A stretch of DNA of 64,000 bases from an uncultured Eubacteriales bacterium (lineage in GTDB: Bacteria > Bacillota > Clostridia > Oscillospirales > Acutalibacteraceae). A program made the position numbers and the translations under genes. The stretch lies in assembly GCA_902491475.1 (NCBI GenBank), contig CABUHY010000006.1, positions 1-64,000 of the forward strand, written 5' to 3'. Each line of letters opens with the position of its first letter. Positions within the stretch are counted from its first letter, which is position 1. Shown here one piece after another: positions 52,419 through 61,573 of the stretch. The notes under the pieces were generated by a model that was not told the DNA's origin, did not search any database, and worked only from the letters and a program-made list of their open reading frames with translations.

Positions 52419-53756
52419 TTAAACCTTTGCTTTATCGGGCAAAAGAACGGTGTATTTTTTCATTGCCGCCAAGGCATAAACCGCAACAATCAGTTCGGTT
52501 ATCGGCATCGCAAACCAAATAGATGTCGGGTTGAGAATTAACGGCAAAACCAAAATCAGAACTCCGCTTATTACAAGTCCTCTTGCGACGGATACGACAA
52601 AGGACACTTTCGGCTTCATAATAGCCTGGAAATAATAGGTTGAGAAAATGTTGAACGGCAGCAGTAAAAACGAGATTGCATAAGCTCTGATAATGCTCGG
52701 TGCCATTTCGAGTATCTCTTCGGTCGGGGTCATAAAAATGTGTATATAGAGGTTTGGCACGGCAACACTCAACGCAGTCCAGACAATGCCGAAGAAAGCG
52801 CAGGAATAAAGCGCAAGGCGAAAAGTTTCCTTTATTCTCTTTCCGTTCTCCGCACCGTAATTTGTCGAAATAATAGGCTGTGCCGCCTGACCCACGCTGT
52901 AAGCGCAGCATTGAACAAAGGTGCTGATGTTTATTATGGGTCCGTAAATCGCAAGGGCGTTTGCGCCGAGATACTTCATAATCTGACGGTTAAACAGAAT
53001 TGTGAGTATGCCCATAGCGACATCGATGAAAAATGTCGAAAAGCCCGTTATGCATATCCTCTTCAATTTATATCCGAGATGATGCGGTTTTACAAGCCGT
53101 AAGGTGTTCTTCTTTGAGAAGAAGTGAGTCATCATAATTATAAACGATACGGCACTGCCGACAGCCGTTGCAAGTCCTGCGCCGAAAACGCCCATATCAC
53201 ACGCAAACACAAAGAACCAATCGCCGAAAACATTGAAAATACCGCCCGAAAGAACGCTGATTGTGGCAAGGGCAGGGGCGCTGTCGTTTCGCAAAAATGC
53301 GGCGAGCATCTGATTGAACAGAAATAACGGGAGCACGACCTTGACGGGCTTGAGATACTCCTGCGCCAAGGGCAGCAATGTGTCGTCCGCACCGAAAAAT
53401 CGAAGCAGGGGAGCTTCAAACGCTATAAGCCCTATCCAAGCGATAACGGCAAGAGCCACCGAGCCTATGACCGCCGAAGTGAAATATCGGTTTTCGCCTG
53501 CGTCTTTGTTATCGGTGCTTCCCCGTCGGGTGCTGAAAATAACGCTACCGCCGATACCAGTCAGCAAACCGAGACTGTATATGATATTCCACACGGGCGC
53601 CACAACAGCCAGCGCCGCCGTGCCGTCGGGGCCCTGATATTTTCCGACCATAGCCATATCGACCATACCGTAAATGCTCGATATTAAGGCACTGGCGAAA
53701 GCCGCCGATAAATATTTGAAATAAAGAGGTTTAATTTTACTTTTTAACAAATCCAT
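52419..53756 (-). CDS. MATE family efflux transporter
   Basis: Twelve-helix multidrug or metabolite exporter, 445 residues, starting MDLLKSKIKPLYFKYL; YGMVDMAMVGKYQG in helix 1-2 and the symmetric second half (ALAIYGPIINISTFVQ, GQAAQPIISTNYGAENG) are typical of the DinF/MepA-like branch. ATG 53756 has AAGGAG eight bases upstream. The open frame reaches 53795 only because it crosses the leader terminator. Expression seems controlled by an attenuator with an overlapping leader frame. Confidence 0.93.
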   Translation of the reverse strand: MDLLKSKIKPLYFKYLSAAFASALISSIYGMVDMAMVGKYQGPDGTAALAVVAPVWNIIYSLGLLTGIGGSVIFSTRRGSTDNKDAGENRYFTSAVIGSVALAVIAWIGLIAFEAPLLRFFGADDTLLPLAQEYLKPVKVVLPLFLFNQMLAAFLRNDSAPALATISVLSGGIFNVFGDWFFVFACDMGVFGAGLATAVGSAVSFIIMMTHFFSKKNTLRLVKPHHLGYKLKRICITGFSTFFIDVAMGILTILFNRQIMKYLGANALAIYGPIINISTFVQCCAYSVGQAAQPIISTNYGAENGKRIKETFRLALYSCAFFGIVWTALSVAVPNLYIHIFMTPTEEILEMAPSIIRAYAISFLLLPFNIFSTYYFQAIMKPKVSFVVSVARGLVISGVLILVLPLILNPTSIWFAMPITELIVAVYALAAMKKYTVLLPDKAKV

Positions 53757-53847
53757 ATCTTTTCTCCTTATATGCAAAATAAAAAAGCCGGACAAGAAAC
53801 AGACATTTCAGTCTGCGCCTTATCCGGCTTGTTGTTTCTGTGAGCAA
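53737..53847 (-). CDS. Putative leader peptide of the MATE gene
   Basis: A 36-codon frame starting TTG at 53847 with GGAGG five bases upstream. It encodes a basic peptide beginning MLTETTSRIRRRLKCLF. The frame runs through the terminator hairpin and stops at TAA 20 bases inside the MATE gene in another frame. Position and overlap are those of a leader peptide in ribosome-controlled attenuation of antibiotic-resistance genes. No homology evidence; inferred from layout. Confidence 0.5.
   Translation of the reverse strand: MLTETTSRIRRRLKCLFLVRLFYFAYKEKRYGFVKK
53779..53830 (-). promoter_or_regulatory. Terminator hairpin in the MATE leader (attenuator)
   Basis: On the minus strand AAGCCGGA pairs with TCCGGCTT, enclosing a nested CAGAC/GTCTG stem, and is followed by TTTTTTATTTT. 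It lies between the promoter and the MATE start with no gene upstream, so it can only stop the MATE transcript. An alternative pairing, AGAAACA with TGTTTCT, could compete with it. Confidence 0.75.
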
Positions 53848-53871
53848 CTTGCCCTCCGTGCGAATGCGACT

Positions 53872-53900
53872 ATATTATCACGCAAAAATAAAAATGTCAA
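53872..53900 (-). promoter_or_regulatory. Promoter of the MATE transcript
   Basis: Minus strand TTGACA (53900-53895), 17-base spacer, TAATAT (53877-53872); leader of about 110 bases. Confidence 0.8.
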
Positions 53901-53969
53901 GCGTGTATTGTATTCGGCGACAAAATATGATATATTTATTTAGTTATTTTATTGATTGGGGATATTTGT

Positions 53970-54848
53970 TTGCAATATGTAATAATGGACCTCGAATGGA
54001 ACACGGCATACTGTAAGAAATACGGCTGCTTTTTTAACGAAATAATCGAAATCGGCGCAGTAAAGCTCGACAAAAATTTTAATGTTACGGACTCCGCCTC
54101 CGTTATCGTAAAGCCGCAGATAGGCAAAAAGCTGCGCGGCAGGGTTAAGGATTTGACCCATATCACAAACGAGGATATTTCCTCGGGTATTGTATTTGAA
54201 GAGGCGGTCAAAAAGTTTTCGGATTGGCTCGGCGACGAGGAGAATATCTTCCTTACCTGGGGCGACGGGGATATAAGAGTTTTTTCAAAGAACTATGAGT
54301 ATTTTTTCAATATCGACGCCCTGCCGTTTATCGACAACTACGCCGACGCTCAAAAATACTGCCAGTCGTTTATCGATGCCCCGAGCGGACAGCAGATAGG
54401 TCTTTCGGCGGCGTGCGAAAAGCTCGGAATAGACCCCGAGGAGTTTTCGCATCACCGTGCACTTGATGACAGCCTTATGACGGCTGAGTGCATTAAAAAG
54501 GTTTACGACAGGGAAAAGCTACAAAAGTACATAAGAAAATGCGACAGTTCGTTTTATAAGAGACTTTCGTTCAAGCCGTATATTATCAAGGACATAAACG
54601 ACCCGGGCGTGGACAAGTCAAAGTTCAAATGCGTTTGCGACACCTGCGGCGGTAAGGTCATAAAAAAGAAAAAATGGAGTTTTGTCAACAATTCTTTCAG
54701 AGCGGAGTTTTATTGCCCGAATTGTGACAAGAATTTCAGAGTGTGCGTGAGGTTCAAACGGTATTTTGACAGGGTGGACGCAAAAAAGACCTTTTCGGAC
54801 ATAACGCCGAAAGAAAGGCACAGAAATAAACCGAAAGAACAGAATTGA
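53970..54848 (+). CDS. DEDD-family 3'-5' exonuclease with C-terminal zinc ribbon
   Basis: DnaQ/RNase T-like exonuclease. The metal-binding residues are in MDLEWN (exo I), LTWGDGDIRVF (exo II) and HHRALDDS (exo III, DEDDh type). After about residue 200 comes a zinc ribbon, CDTCGG and CPNC. The frame opens at 53952, but TTG 53970 follows GGGGA at eight bases and starts three residues before the catalytic strand, as in KapD-like proteins. It is divergent from the MATE leader. DNA or RNA substrate cannot be decided. Confidence 0.85.
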   Translation: MQYVIMDLEWNTAYCKKYGCFFNEIIEIGAVKLDKNFNVTDSASVIVKPQIGKKLRGRVKDLTHITNEDISSGIVFEEAVKKFSDWLGDEENIFLTWGDGDIRVFSKNYEYFFNIDALPFIDNYADAQKYCQSFIDAPSGQQIGLSAACEKLGIDPEEFSHHRALDDSLMTAECIKKVYDREKLQKYIRKCDSSFYKRLSFKPYIIKDINDPGVDKSKFKCVCDTCGGKVIKKKKWSFVNNSFRAEFYCPNCDKNFRVCVRFKRYFDRVDAKKTFSDITPKERHRNKPKEQN

Positions 54849-54877
54849 ATTTAACGATGTAAATTTCAATCCGTGCA

Positions 54878-55200
54878 GAACCAAGCCTTCCTCTGACGGG
54901 CAGCATATGCGACCGCCGCCGGTGGCGGATAAAGGGAGCATCTGTTGGCGTAGCGGTCGATTTTGTGCGGTGCTCCAAGCCGCATTTACAAAATCGGGCA
55001 CCGCAATAGGGCAATAGGTGGCACGCCGCAGGCGTGACGGAAGGAGAGAGGCAATAAATATCAAATTTTCGTTATCTCTCCCTCAGTCATTTTTTTCTGA
55101 AAAAATGACTGAGGGATTATTATAAAAACATATAAAAACAATCTTACAATCCCTCCGTTTCGCTTCGCTCAACACCTCCCTTTACACAAGGGAGGCTTAG
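54878..55200. repeat. Composite intergenic repeat with long hairpins
   Basis: No gene. Holds GGTGGCACGCCGCAGGCGTG (55019-55038), a perfect 16-base-arm hairpin CCCTCAGTCATTTTTT / complement (55081-55116), and ACAATCCCTCCGTTTCGCTT ... CACAAGGGAGGCTTA (55147-55200). The first and third blocks look like the two ends of one repeat family in opposite orientations. Confidence 0.65.
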
Positions 55201-55224
55201 TTCTGCGTGCATTTCCATTTTATG

Positions 55225-55425
55225 TGTACCCGTAGGGACAACCCTTGCGGCTGTCCGTCAATATGACTTGTATGAAATTTCTTTAGGACAGGGGCAAGCC
55301 CTGTCCCTACGGTAATATTCTAATCCGTGCGAAGCACCCACACCTCTTCACTATTCACTTTTCACTCTTATCTCGCCCGTAAGGGAACTGTCAACGGCGG
55401 GAGCAAGCCCCCCGCCCTACATGAT
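55225..55425. repeat. Modular dispersed intergenic repeat, copy 2
   Basis: Shares with 33000-33180 the pair CGTAGGGACAACCCTTGCGG ... ACAGGGGCAAGCCCTGTCCC in the same orientation, while CACCTCTTCACTATTCAC and GGCGGGAGCAAGCCCCCCGC are inverted relative to copy 1. No coding capacity. Confidence 0.75.
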
Positions 55426-55483
55426 AGCGTAAATATGTAATTTCAGATATATTTTTATATCAACATTGAGTAATCTTGACATA

Positions 55484-55519
55484 CAAAAAGAGCGGAGTTT
55501 CAATACTCCGCTCTTTTTG
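55484..55519. terminator. Bidirectional terminator
   Basis: Perfect 15-base arms CAAAAAGAGCGGAGT / ACTCCGCTCTTTTTG with a six-base loop, just after the zinc-ribbon gene. Confidence 0.92.
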
Positions 55520-55527
55520 TTAGTATG

Positions 55528-56328
55528 TTAATTAGTATATATTTCCATAGCATTATATGCGTTCAAGAAATCCGAATCAGCCTCATTGAAAGTTGAGGTG
55601 TATGATGTTAAAGAGCCTGTCGGGTTTGTCGCACAGTTTGTTATATCTAAGTACGCATCATATAAATCTTTAACGGCTGAATAAGCTTCGGAGTATTCCT
55701 CGGGTGGATTTGCCAACGACTTCATTAAAGAATTTACCAAATCATTATTGGTTTTGATTTCGCTGATTTGACTTGTGAAAGTACTGTCGGCAAACAGCGC
55801 ACTTAATGAGTCGTTAAAATCATCGTTAAAACCATAGCCTGAACTTTTTGTGTATTTATCCGTTGTCGAATCTGACTTTTCCCAAATGGTATTATACCAT
55901 ACATTGTGTATCAGATTACCGGCTTTTTCCGCACTTACAGCACCGTTGAGCATTGTTGCTGTGACAAGTGAAAGATTGGTTTGGTATTCTTTAAGCTTCT
56001 TTTGCTTTGAATAGTATGAAGAAAAAACAGCTCCTGCTATTATCAAAACAACCAGTATAAGTGCTGTGATGATTATTGATTTTTTCTTATTCTTCTTGGG
56101 TTTTTCTTGATTTATACCAATTGTTTCTGTTTTAGGTTGAGCCTCCGTAATTTCTGTCGGGCAACCGCAGTTAGGACAAAATTTATCTTCCGGTGAAAGA
56201 GCCGCTTTGCATTCCCTGCATATTAAGGGAGATGTAGGGCTGCTTCCTAATTCATATCCGCAAGCAGGACAGGTTGCCGCTTTATCGGAAATCTCTTTAT
56301 TGCAATTTGGACAAGATACTAATGACAT
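55528..56328 (-). CDS. Zinc-ribbon membrane protein, function unknown
   Basis: A 266-residue protein with two zinc ribbons at the N-terminus (CPNCN...CPACG and CRECK...CPNCG), a Lys-rich linker, one helix (SIIITALILVVLIIAGAVFSS) and an extracytoplasmic helical domain of about 160 residues. Cytoplasmic zinc ribbons plus an outside sensor-like domain occur in many clostridial proteins of unknown role. Codons (TGT, CCT, TTA) are more AT-rich than the neighbours, which may indicate transfer. GAGGAATAG lies before the ATG. Confidence 0.75.
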   Translation of the reverse strand: MSLVSCPNCNKEISDKAATCPACGYELGSSPTSPLICRECKAALSPEDKFCPNCGCPTEITEAQPKTETIGINQEKPKKNKKKSIIITALILVVLIIAGAVFSSYYSKQKKLKEYQTNLSLVTATMLNGAVSAEKAGNLIHNVWYNTIWEKSDSTTDKYTKSSGYGFNDDFNDSLSALFADSTFTSQISEIKTNNDLVNSLMKSLANPPEEYSEAYSAVKDLYDAYLDITNCATNPTGSLTSYTSTFNEADSDFLNAYNAMEIYTN

Positions 56329-56413
56329 AACTATTCCTCCTCGTTTTAACTACCCACAACATAATTATATCATTATTTTAGCTTTTTGCAATAATTATTT
56401 AATTTCACAAAAG

Positions 56414-56453
56414 AAACAGCCGCCGAGAGATTTGATTTTGCTCGGCGACTGTT
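56414..56453 (-). terminator. Terminator of serC-serA
   Basis: Minus strand AACAGTCGCCGAG / CTCGGCGGCTGTT with a T-rich tail (TTCTTTTG). Confidence 0.8.
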
Positions 56454-56473
56454 ATTATTGTGTATGATTTTTA

Positions 56474-57637
56474 TTACTTAATAACCCTGACTCTGATAAT
56501 ATTATCAAGGGCCTTGATAGCCTCTATGGCGTCGTCGGAAACATCCGTGTCCGTGTCAAGCATTGTGTAGGCAAATTCGCCTCTTGACTTGTTTACCATA
56601 TTGTCAATGTTGATGTTTTCGTTGGCAACCGCAGCAGAGATATTGCTGATAACATTCGGAACATTCTTGTGGAGAATTGTAATCCTTGTCTTACCGCTTC
56701 TCGGAACAGATACGCTCGGATAGTTTACCGAATGCGTGATGTTGCCGTTTTCAAGATAATCGACAATTTCGTTTACAGCCATAACCGCACAGTTATCCTC
56801 CGATTCGGGAGTTGATGCGCCGAGGTGGGGGAGAACTATTACGCCGTTTGCGTCAAGGAGCGCAGGATTGCCGAAGTCCGTTACATATGCCGCAACCTTG
56901 CCGTCTGAAAGTGCTTTTATAATGTCGTTTGTCTCGACAAGTTCGCCGCGCGCAAAGTTGAGAATTCTGACATTGTCCTTCATCTTCGCAATGCTTATTG
57001 TATTGATAACGCCTCTTGTGGCGTCGGTAAGCGGAACATGGAGCGTGATATAGTCACAGGAAGAGAAAATGTCGTCAAGGTTTGTAACATGCTTTACGCT
57101 TCTTGAAAGGTTCCATGCTGCGTCAACCGAAAGGTAGGGGTCGTAGCCGTAAACCTCCATACCGAGAGCCTGCGCCGCATTTGCAACGAGCACGCCGATT
57201 GCGCCGAGTCCGATTACACCGAGCTTTTTGCCCTTGATTTCGGGACCTGCAAATGCCGATTTGCCCTTTTCAACGCTCTTTGAGAAGTTTTCATCGTCTT
57301 TAAGCGTTGCCTTTACCCATTCGATTGCGGGAACAATCTTTCTTGACGAGAGCAAAAGACCGCATAGCACAAGCTCTTTTACGGCGTTTGCGTTTGCGCC
57401 GGGAGTGTTGAAAACAACGATACCTTTTTTTGCACATTCCTCAATCGGAATGTTGTTTACGCCTGCACCCGCTCTTGCAACGGCGAGTGTTTCAGGCGCA
57501 AATTCCGTCTCGTGCATTGAAGCGGAGCGGACAAGTATTGCATCGGGATTTTTTATATCGTCCGAGCACTTATAATCGGAAGTGAAGTTTTTGATACCCG
57601 TTTCCGAAATTTTGTTAAGAGTTAAAACATTATACAT
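56474..57637 (-). CDS. serA: D-3-phosphoglycerate dehydrogenase with ACT domain
   Basis: Oxidises 3-phosphoglycerate to phosphohydroxypyruvate, the first step of serine synthesis. The NAD loop GVIGLGAIGVLVA, the catalytic-site segments VHVPLTDATRG and NFARGELV, and PHLGASTPESE with the conserved His are present. The last 70 residues form an ACT domain (RITILHKNVPNVISNISAAV) that probably senses serine. The length of 387 residues fits the short ACT type. It follows serC by 14 bases. Confidence 0.94.
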   Translation of the reverse strand: MYNVLTLNKISETGIKNFTSDYKCSDDIKNPDAILVRSASMHETEFAPETLAVARAGAGVNNIPIEECAKKGIVVFNTPGANANAVKELVLCGLLLSSRKIVPAIEWVKATLKDDENFSKSVEKGKSAFAGPEIKGKKLGVIGLGAIGVLVANAAQALGMEVYGYDPYLSVDAAWNLSRSVKHVTNLDDIFSSCDYITLHVPLTDATRGVINTISIAKMKDNVRILNFARGELVETNDIIKALSDGKVAAYVTDFGNPALLDANGVIVLPHLGASTPESEDNCAVMAVNEIVDYLENGNITHSVNYPSVSVPRSGKTRITILHKNVPNVISNISAAVANENINIDNMVNKSRGEFAYTMLDTDTDVSDDAIEAIKALDNIIRVRVIK

Positions 57638-57651
57638 TTCAATTACCTCTG

Positions 57652-58734
57652 TTATGAATTTGCTTTCTCAAAATCAGCCATAAATTTAACAAGCTTTTCA
57701 ACACCCTCATAGGGCATAGCGTTGTAAATGGAAGCTCTCATACCGCCTACACTTCTGTGACCCTTGATGTTGACAAGACCTGCCTCGGTAGCCTCTTTTA
57801 CGAATTTTGCGTTAAGCTCTTCGGAGTCCGTAACGAACGGAACATTCATAAGCGAACGGTCCTTCGGTACTACCGTGCCGTGGAACATCTTTGAGTTGTC
57901 AAGGAAATCGTAAAGAAGCTTTGCTTTTTTGACATTTCTTTCTTTCATAGCCTCGAGTCCGCCGTTTTCCTTGAGCCATTCAAGCACAAGCTTGCAGATG
58001 TAAATCGTGTAGCAGGGGGGAGTGTTGTAAAGCGAGTCGTTGTCAGCCATCAGCTTGTAGTCAAGCATTGAGGGCGTGTAATCCCTTGCGTTGCCGAGCA
58101 AATCCTCACGGATAATGCAAATAGTGAGACCTGCGGGCGCAACATTCTTCTGAGCGCCGCCGTAGAGCATACCGAACTTGGTAACATCGATAGGCTCGGA
58201 GAGGAAGCACGAGGAAATGTCTGCGATAAGCGGCACATCTCCCGTGTCGGGCAAATCACGCATGATGTTTCCGTGAACGGTTTCGTTCATACAGATGTAG
58301 AAATAGTCCGCATCGGGGCGGAACTCGCTTTTATCCATAACGGGTACGCAGGAGAAATTTTGCTCCTTCGACGAAGCAACGATTTTGACATCGCCGTACT
58401 TTGTCGCTTCCTTATATGCCTTGTTCGACCACTGACCCGATACAACATAATCGGCTTTGCCGCTCTTGTTCATAAAATTGAGGGGAATTGCCGCAAACTG
58501 TGTTGAAGCGCCGCCCTGCAAGAAAAGAACCTTGTAATTGTCGGGGATGTTCATAAGCTCACGCAAAAGAGCCTCCGCACCCTTGATAATGCCGTCAAAA
58601 ACCTTTGAACGGTGGCTCATCTCCATAACCGACTGACCGCTGCCCTGATAGTCGAGCATTTCATCTGCCGCTTTTCTTAATACCTCTTCGGGGAGCATTG
58701 AAGGACCCGCTGAAAAATTATAAACTCTTGCCAT
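57652..58734 (-). CDS. serC: Phosphoserine aminotransferase
   Basis: PLP enzyme making phosphoserine from phosphohydroxypyruvate and glutamate. The 360-residue protein starts YNFSAGPSMLPEEVL and has FLQGGASTQFAAIP and the PLP-lysine in YGGAQKNVAPAGLT. It precedes serA in one operon; the phosphatase serB is not in the window. Confidence 0.96.
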   Translation of the reverse strand: MARVYNFSAGPSMLPEEVLRKAADEMLDYQGSGQSVMEMSHRSKVFDGIIKGAEALLRELMNIPDNYKVLFLQGGASTQFAAIPLNFMNKSGKADYVVSGQWSNKAYKEATKYGDVKIVASSKEQNFSCVPVMDKSEFRPDADYFYICMNETVHGNIMRDLPDTGDVPLIADISSCFLSEPIDVTKFGMLYGGAQKNVAPAGLTICIIREDLLGNARDYTPSMLDYKLMADNDSLYNTPPCYTIYICKLVLEWLKENGGLEAMKERNVKKAKLLYDFLDNSKMFHGTVVPKDRSLMNVPFVTDSEELNAKFVKEATEAGLVNIKGHRSVGGMRASIYNAMPYEGVEKLVKFMADFEKANS

Positions 58735-58871
58735 TAAAAAGACCTCCGATTATATGTGCGAATTTTCGCAAAAATGATACTTGTTTGACGCCGCCGAACG
58801 ATTGATAAAAAAGTGAATAACTTTATTTTTGATAATAATTTGTTCCGTGCTTTTCACGGCGACTGTCTGAT

Positions 58872-58901
58872 ATTATAACAGACTCGAATATCAAAAGTCA
58901 A
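58872..58901 (-). promoter_or_regulatory. Promoter of serC-serA
   Basis: Minus strand TTGACT (58901-58896), 18-base spacer, TATAAT (58877-58872). The leader of about 130 bases includes a CCGTGAAAAGCACGG hairpin. Confidence 0.65.
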
Positions 58902-59086
58902 CAAATTGTCAACAATTTAACAATCTTTTTCGAGAATTTTTCGATTTTTGCAAAAAAGATGTTAATATTTTTAACAAAGTCTTTATTTTCATACTATTCC
59001 GGACAAATTTCGGGCGTTCATTGCCTTTTTGCACATAAATATCCGCTTTTGCCCCGTAAAAGTCTACAACCTTTTTCGTTTTTTTA

Positions 59087-59115
59087 TTGCAGTAAACCTT
59101 AAAATATTATATAAT
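59087..59115 (+). promoter_or_regulatory. Promoter of lon
   Basis: TTGCAG (59087-59092), 17-base spacer, TATAAT (59110-59115). I see no CIRCE element in the 418-base divergent gap (58735-59152), which is otherwise AT-rich and empty. Confidence 0.7.
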
Positions 59116-59152
59116 TTTATTTAATATTATCTAAATCTACGGAGTTGAACAT

Positions 59153-61561
59153 ATGGACTTTATCAATACCGAAATTGCTTCAATGCCTATGGTCGCTTTG
59201 AGAGGTCTTGTGGTTTTCCCCAAGGAGACCCTTCATTTCGATGTCGGCAGGAAAAAATCCATTGCGGCTGTGAGGGCGGCAATGGTTTCAAAGCAGGACG
59301 TATTTCTTATAGCTCAAAAGGATATACAGGAAGAAACAATAAACGAACAGACTCTCTACAGTGTCGGAACGGTCTGTGAGGTAAAGCAGATTGTCCGCTT
59401 GCCGGGAACGGAGGCTTTGCGTGTCGTTGTCGAGGGCAAATACCGTGCGCAGCTTGAAAAGATAACGGGCGAGCGCCCGTATTTTTCCGCCGAGACCGTG
59501 CCGCTTTTCGACAAGGTTCCGCAGAGGGTTGACCCGATACGCACAGACGCTATGCTCCGTGCCGTCAAGGAGCTTTTTGATGAATATTCCGAGCTTTGCG
59601 TTAAGCTTGCGCCCGATGTTGCGGTGTCTATTGCCGTCAATGACGACACGGGCGACCTTGCCGATTATATAGCGGCTAACATTCCGCTTGAATACCACGA
59701 TAAGCAGAAAATTCTTGACGAGTGCAACACCTACAAGCGTCTTGAAAAGCTTTGTGTAATTCTCTCCAAAGAGGTCGAAATTCTCCGTATCGAAAACGAG
59801 ATTAACGACAAGGTTCAGGACCAGATGGACGACAATCAGAGGGAATACTATCTGCGAGAGCAAATGCGTGCTATCTCGGTCGAGCTCAACGGAGACGACT
59901 CGCCCGAGGCGGAGGCTGAAAAGTACCGTGAGAAAATACGCAAAATCGGCTTCCCGAAAGATGACGAGGAAAAGCTTCTCACGGAGTGCGACAGATTTTC
60001 CCGACTTCAGCCGTCAAGCCCCGAAAGCGCTGTTTCGAGGACATATCTCGACGAGGTACTCTCGCTCCCGTGGAACAAATACACTAAGGACAGCCTCGAC
60101 ATAAAAAAAGCTTCCGCTGTGCTTGAAAAAGACCATTACGGACTTAAAGATGTCAAGGACAGAATACTCGAGCTGCTTGCGGTAAGAAGTCTTGCACCCG
60201 ACATAAAGGGTCAGATAATCTGCCTTGCGGGCCCTCCCGGAGTCGGTAAGACATCAATCGCAAAATCCTTGGCGCACGCTATGAACAGAAAGTTTGCCAG
60301 ACTGTCGCTCGGCGGCGTAAGGGACGAGGCGGAAATAAGAGGTCACAGGAAAACATATATCGGCGCAATGCCGGGTAATATTATTGCCGCATTGAAGCGT
60401 GCAAAAAGTATGAATCCGCTTATCCTGCTCGACGAGGTGGATAAGCTTGCAAGCGATTACAAGGGCGACCCGTCGGCGGCTCTTCTTGAAGCGCTCGACC
60501 CCGAACAGAACAATTCGTTCAGAGACCATTACATAGAAATACCCGTCGATTTGAGCAAGGTGCTTTTCGTAACGACGGCAAACGACATTTCCGCAATCCC
60601 CGAACCGCTCAGGGACAGGATGGAAATCATTGAAATTTACAGTTACACCTTTGAGGACAAGTTCCAAATCGCAAAGAAGCATCTTATTCCCAAGCAGTTG
60701 AAAGAACACGGCTTGAAGGCTTCGCAGGTCAAAATCAAGGATGACGCACTTAAACTCATAATTGACGGCTATACTAAAGAGGCGGGAGTAAGGCGGCTTG
60801 AGCGCACGCTCGCAAAGGTGCTGCGTAAGCAGGCTGTCAAATTCGCAGAGGGTTATGAGGGCAAAATCACAATAGACGCAAAAGACCTTGAAGCTATTCT
60901 CGGACCCGTAAAATATACCGACAGCGATCTTCTCAAAAACGACAGCGTGGGCGTTGTAAACGGACTTGCGTGGACCTCCGTCGGCGGCGAAATGCTTCAG
61001 ATAGAGGCGCTTTGCGTTGAGGGTACGGGCAAGCTGGAGCTTACGGGCTCGCTCGGCGATGTTATGAAAGAGTCGGCAAAGGCGGCTTACAGCTATATCA
61101 GAAGCGTTGCGGAAAATTATGACATTCCGACCGACTTTTACAAGACGAAGGACATTCATCTTCACTTCCCCGAGGGCGCAGTTCCCAAGGACGGTCCGTC
61201 GGCGGGTATAGGCATTGTTACGGCTATGGTTTCGGCTCTTTCGGGCTACACCGTAAAGTCAAGCGTGGCTATGACGGGCGAGGTTACGCTCACGGGCAGA
61301 GTTCTCCCGATAGGCGGACTTAAAGAAAAATCAATGGCGGCGTATAAGTCGGGAATTAAAACCGTTATTATTCCCGAAAGGAACCTGCCCGATATAAAAC
61401 AGTTTGACAAGGTTGTTACCGACGCTCTGGACTTTGTTCCGGTAAGCGATGTGTCGGAGGTTTTGAGCCTTGCGCTCAATGTAATAAAAGCCGATAAGCA
61501 CGGCAAAAATCAGCCTGTCGTTCACAAGGAAAAGGCAAGTAAACTCAACACTTGGCAATAA
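59153..61561 (+). CDS. lon: ATP-dependent protease Lon
   Basis: Hexameric AAA+ protease degrading misfolded and regulatory proteins. The LonN domain (MPMVALRGLVVFP), Walker A GPPGVGKTS (Lys366), LLDEVDKL Walker B and the protease dyad Ser683 in PKDGPSAGIG and Lys726 in GGLKEKS are all present. The 802-residue length is usual for LonA. engB follows 12 bases later, an order shared with other Firmicutes. Confidence 0.98.
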   Translation: MDFINTEIASMPMVALRGLVVFPKETLHFDVGRKKSIAAVRAAMVSKQDVFLIAQKDIQEETINEQTLYSVGTVCEVKQIVRLPGTEALRVVVEGKYRAQLEKITGERPYFSAETVPLFDKVPQRVDPIRTDAMLRAVKELFDEYSELCVKLAPDVAVSIAVNDDTGDLADYIAANIPLEYHDKQKILDECNTYKRLEKLCVILSKEVEILRIENEINDKVQDQMDDNQREYYLREQMRAISVELNGDDSPEAEAEKYREKIRKIGFPKDDEEKLLTECDRFSRLQPSSPESAVSRTYLDEVLSLPWNKYTKDSLDIKKASAVLEKDHYGLKDVKDRILELLAVRSLAPDIKGQIICLAGPPGVGKTSIAKSLAHAMNRKFARLSLGGVRDEAEIRGHRKTYIGAMPGNIIAALKRAKSMNPLILLDEVDKLASDYKGDPSAALLEALDPEQNNSFRDHYIEIPVDLSKVLFVTTANDISAIPEPLRDRMEIIEIYSYTFEDKFQIAKKHLIPKQLKEHGLKASQVKIKDDALKLIIDGYTKEAGVRRLERTLAKVLRKQAVKFAEGYEGKITIDAKDLEAILGPVKYTDSDLLKNDSVGVVNGLAWTSVGGEMLQIEALCVEGTGKLELTGSLGDVMKESAKAAYSYIRSVAENYDIPTDFYKTKDIHLHFPEGAVPKDGPSAGIGIVTAMVSALSGYTVKSSVAMTGEVTLTGRVLPIGGLKEKSMAAYKSGIKTVIIPERNLPDIKQFDKVVTDALDFVPVSDVSEVLSLALNVIKADKHGKNQPVVHKEKASKLNTWQ

Positions 61562-61573
61562 TAAGGAGAGAGT

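Noticed and set aside
58735..59152. CIRCE or CtsR box upstream of lon
   Set aside because: Neither the nine-base inverted repeat of HrcA nor the tandem heptamer of CtsR is visible in the gap.
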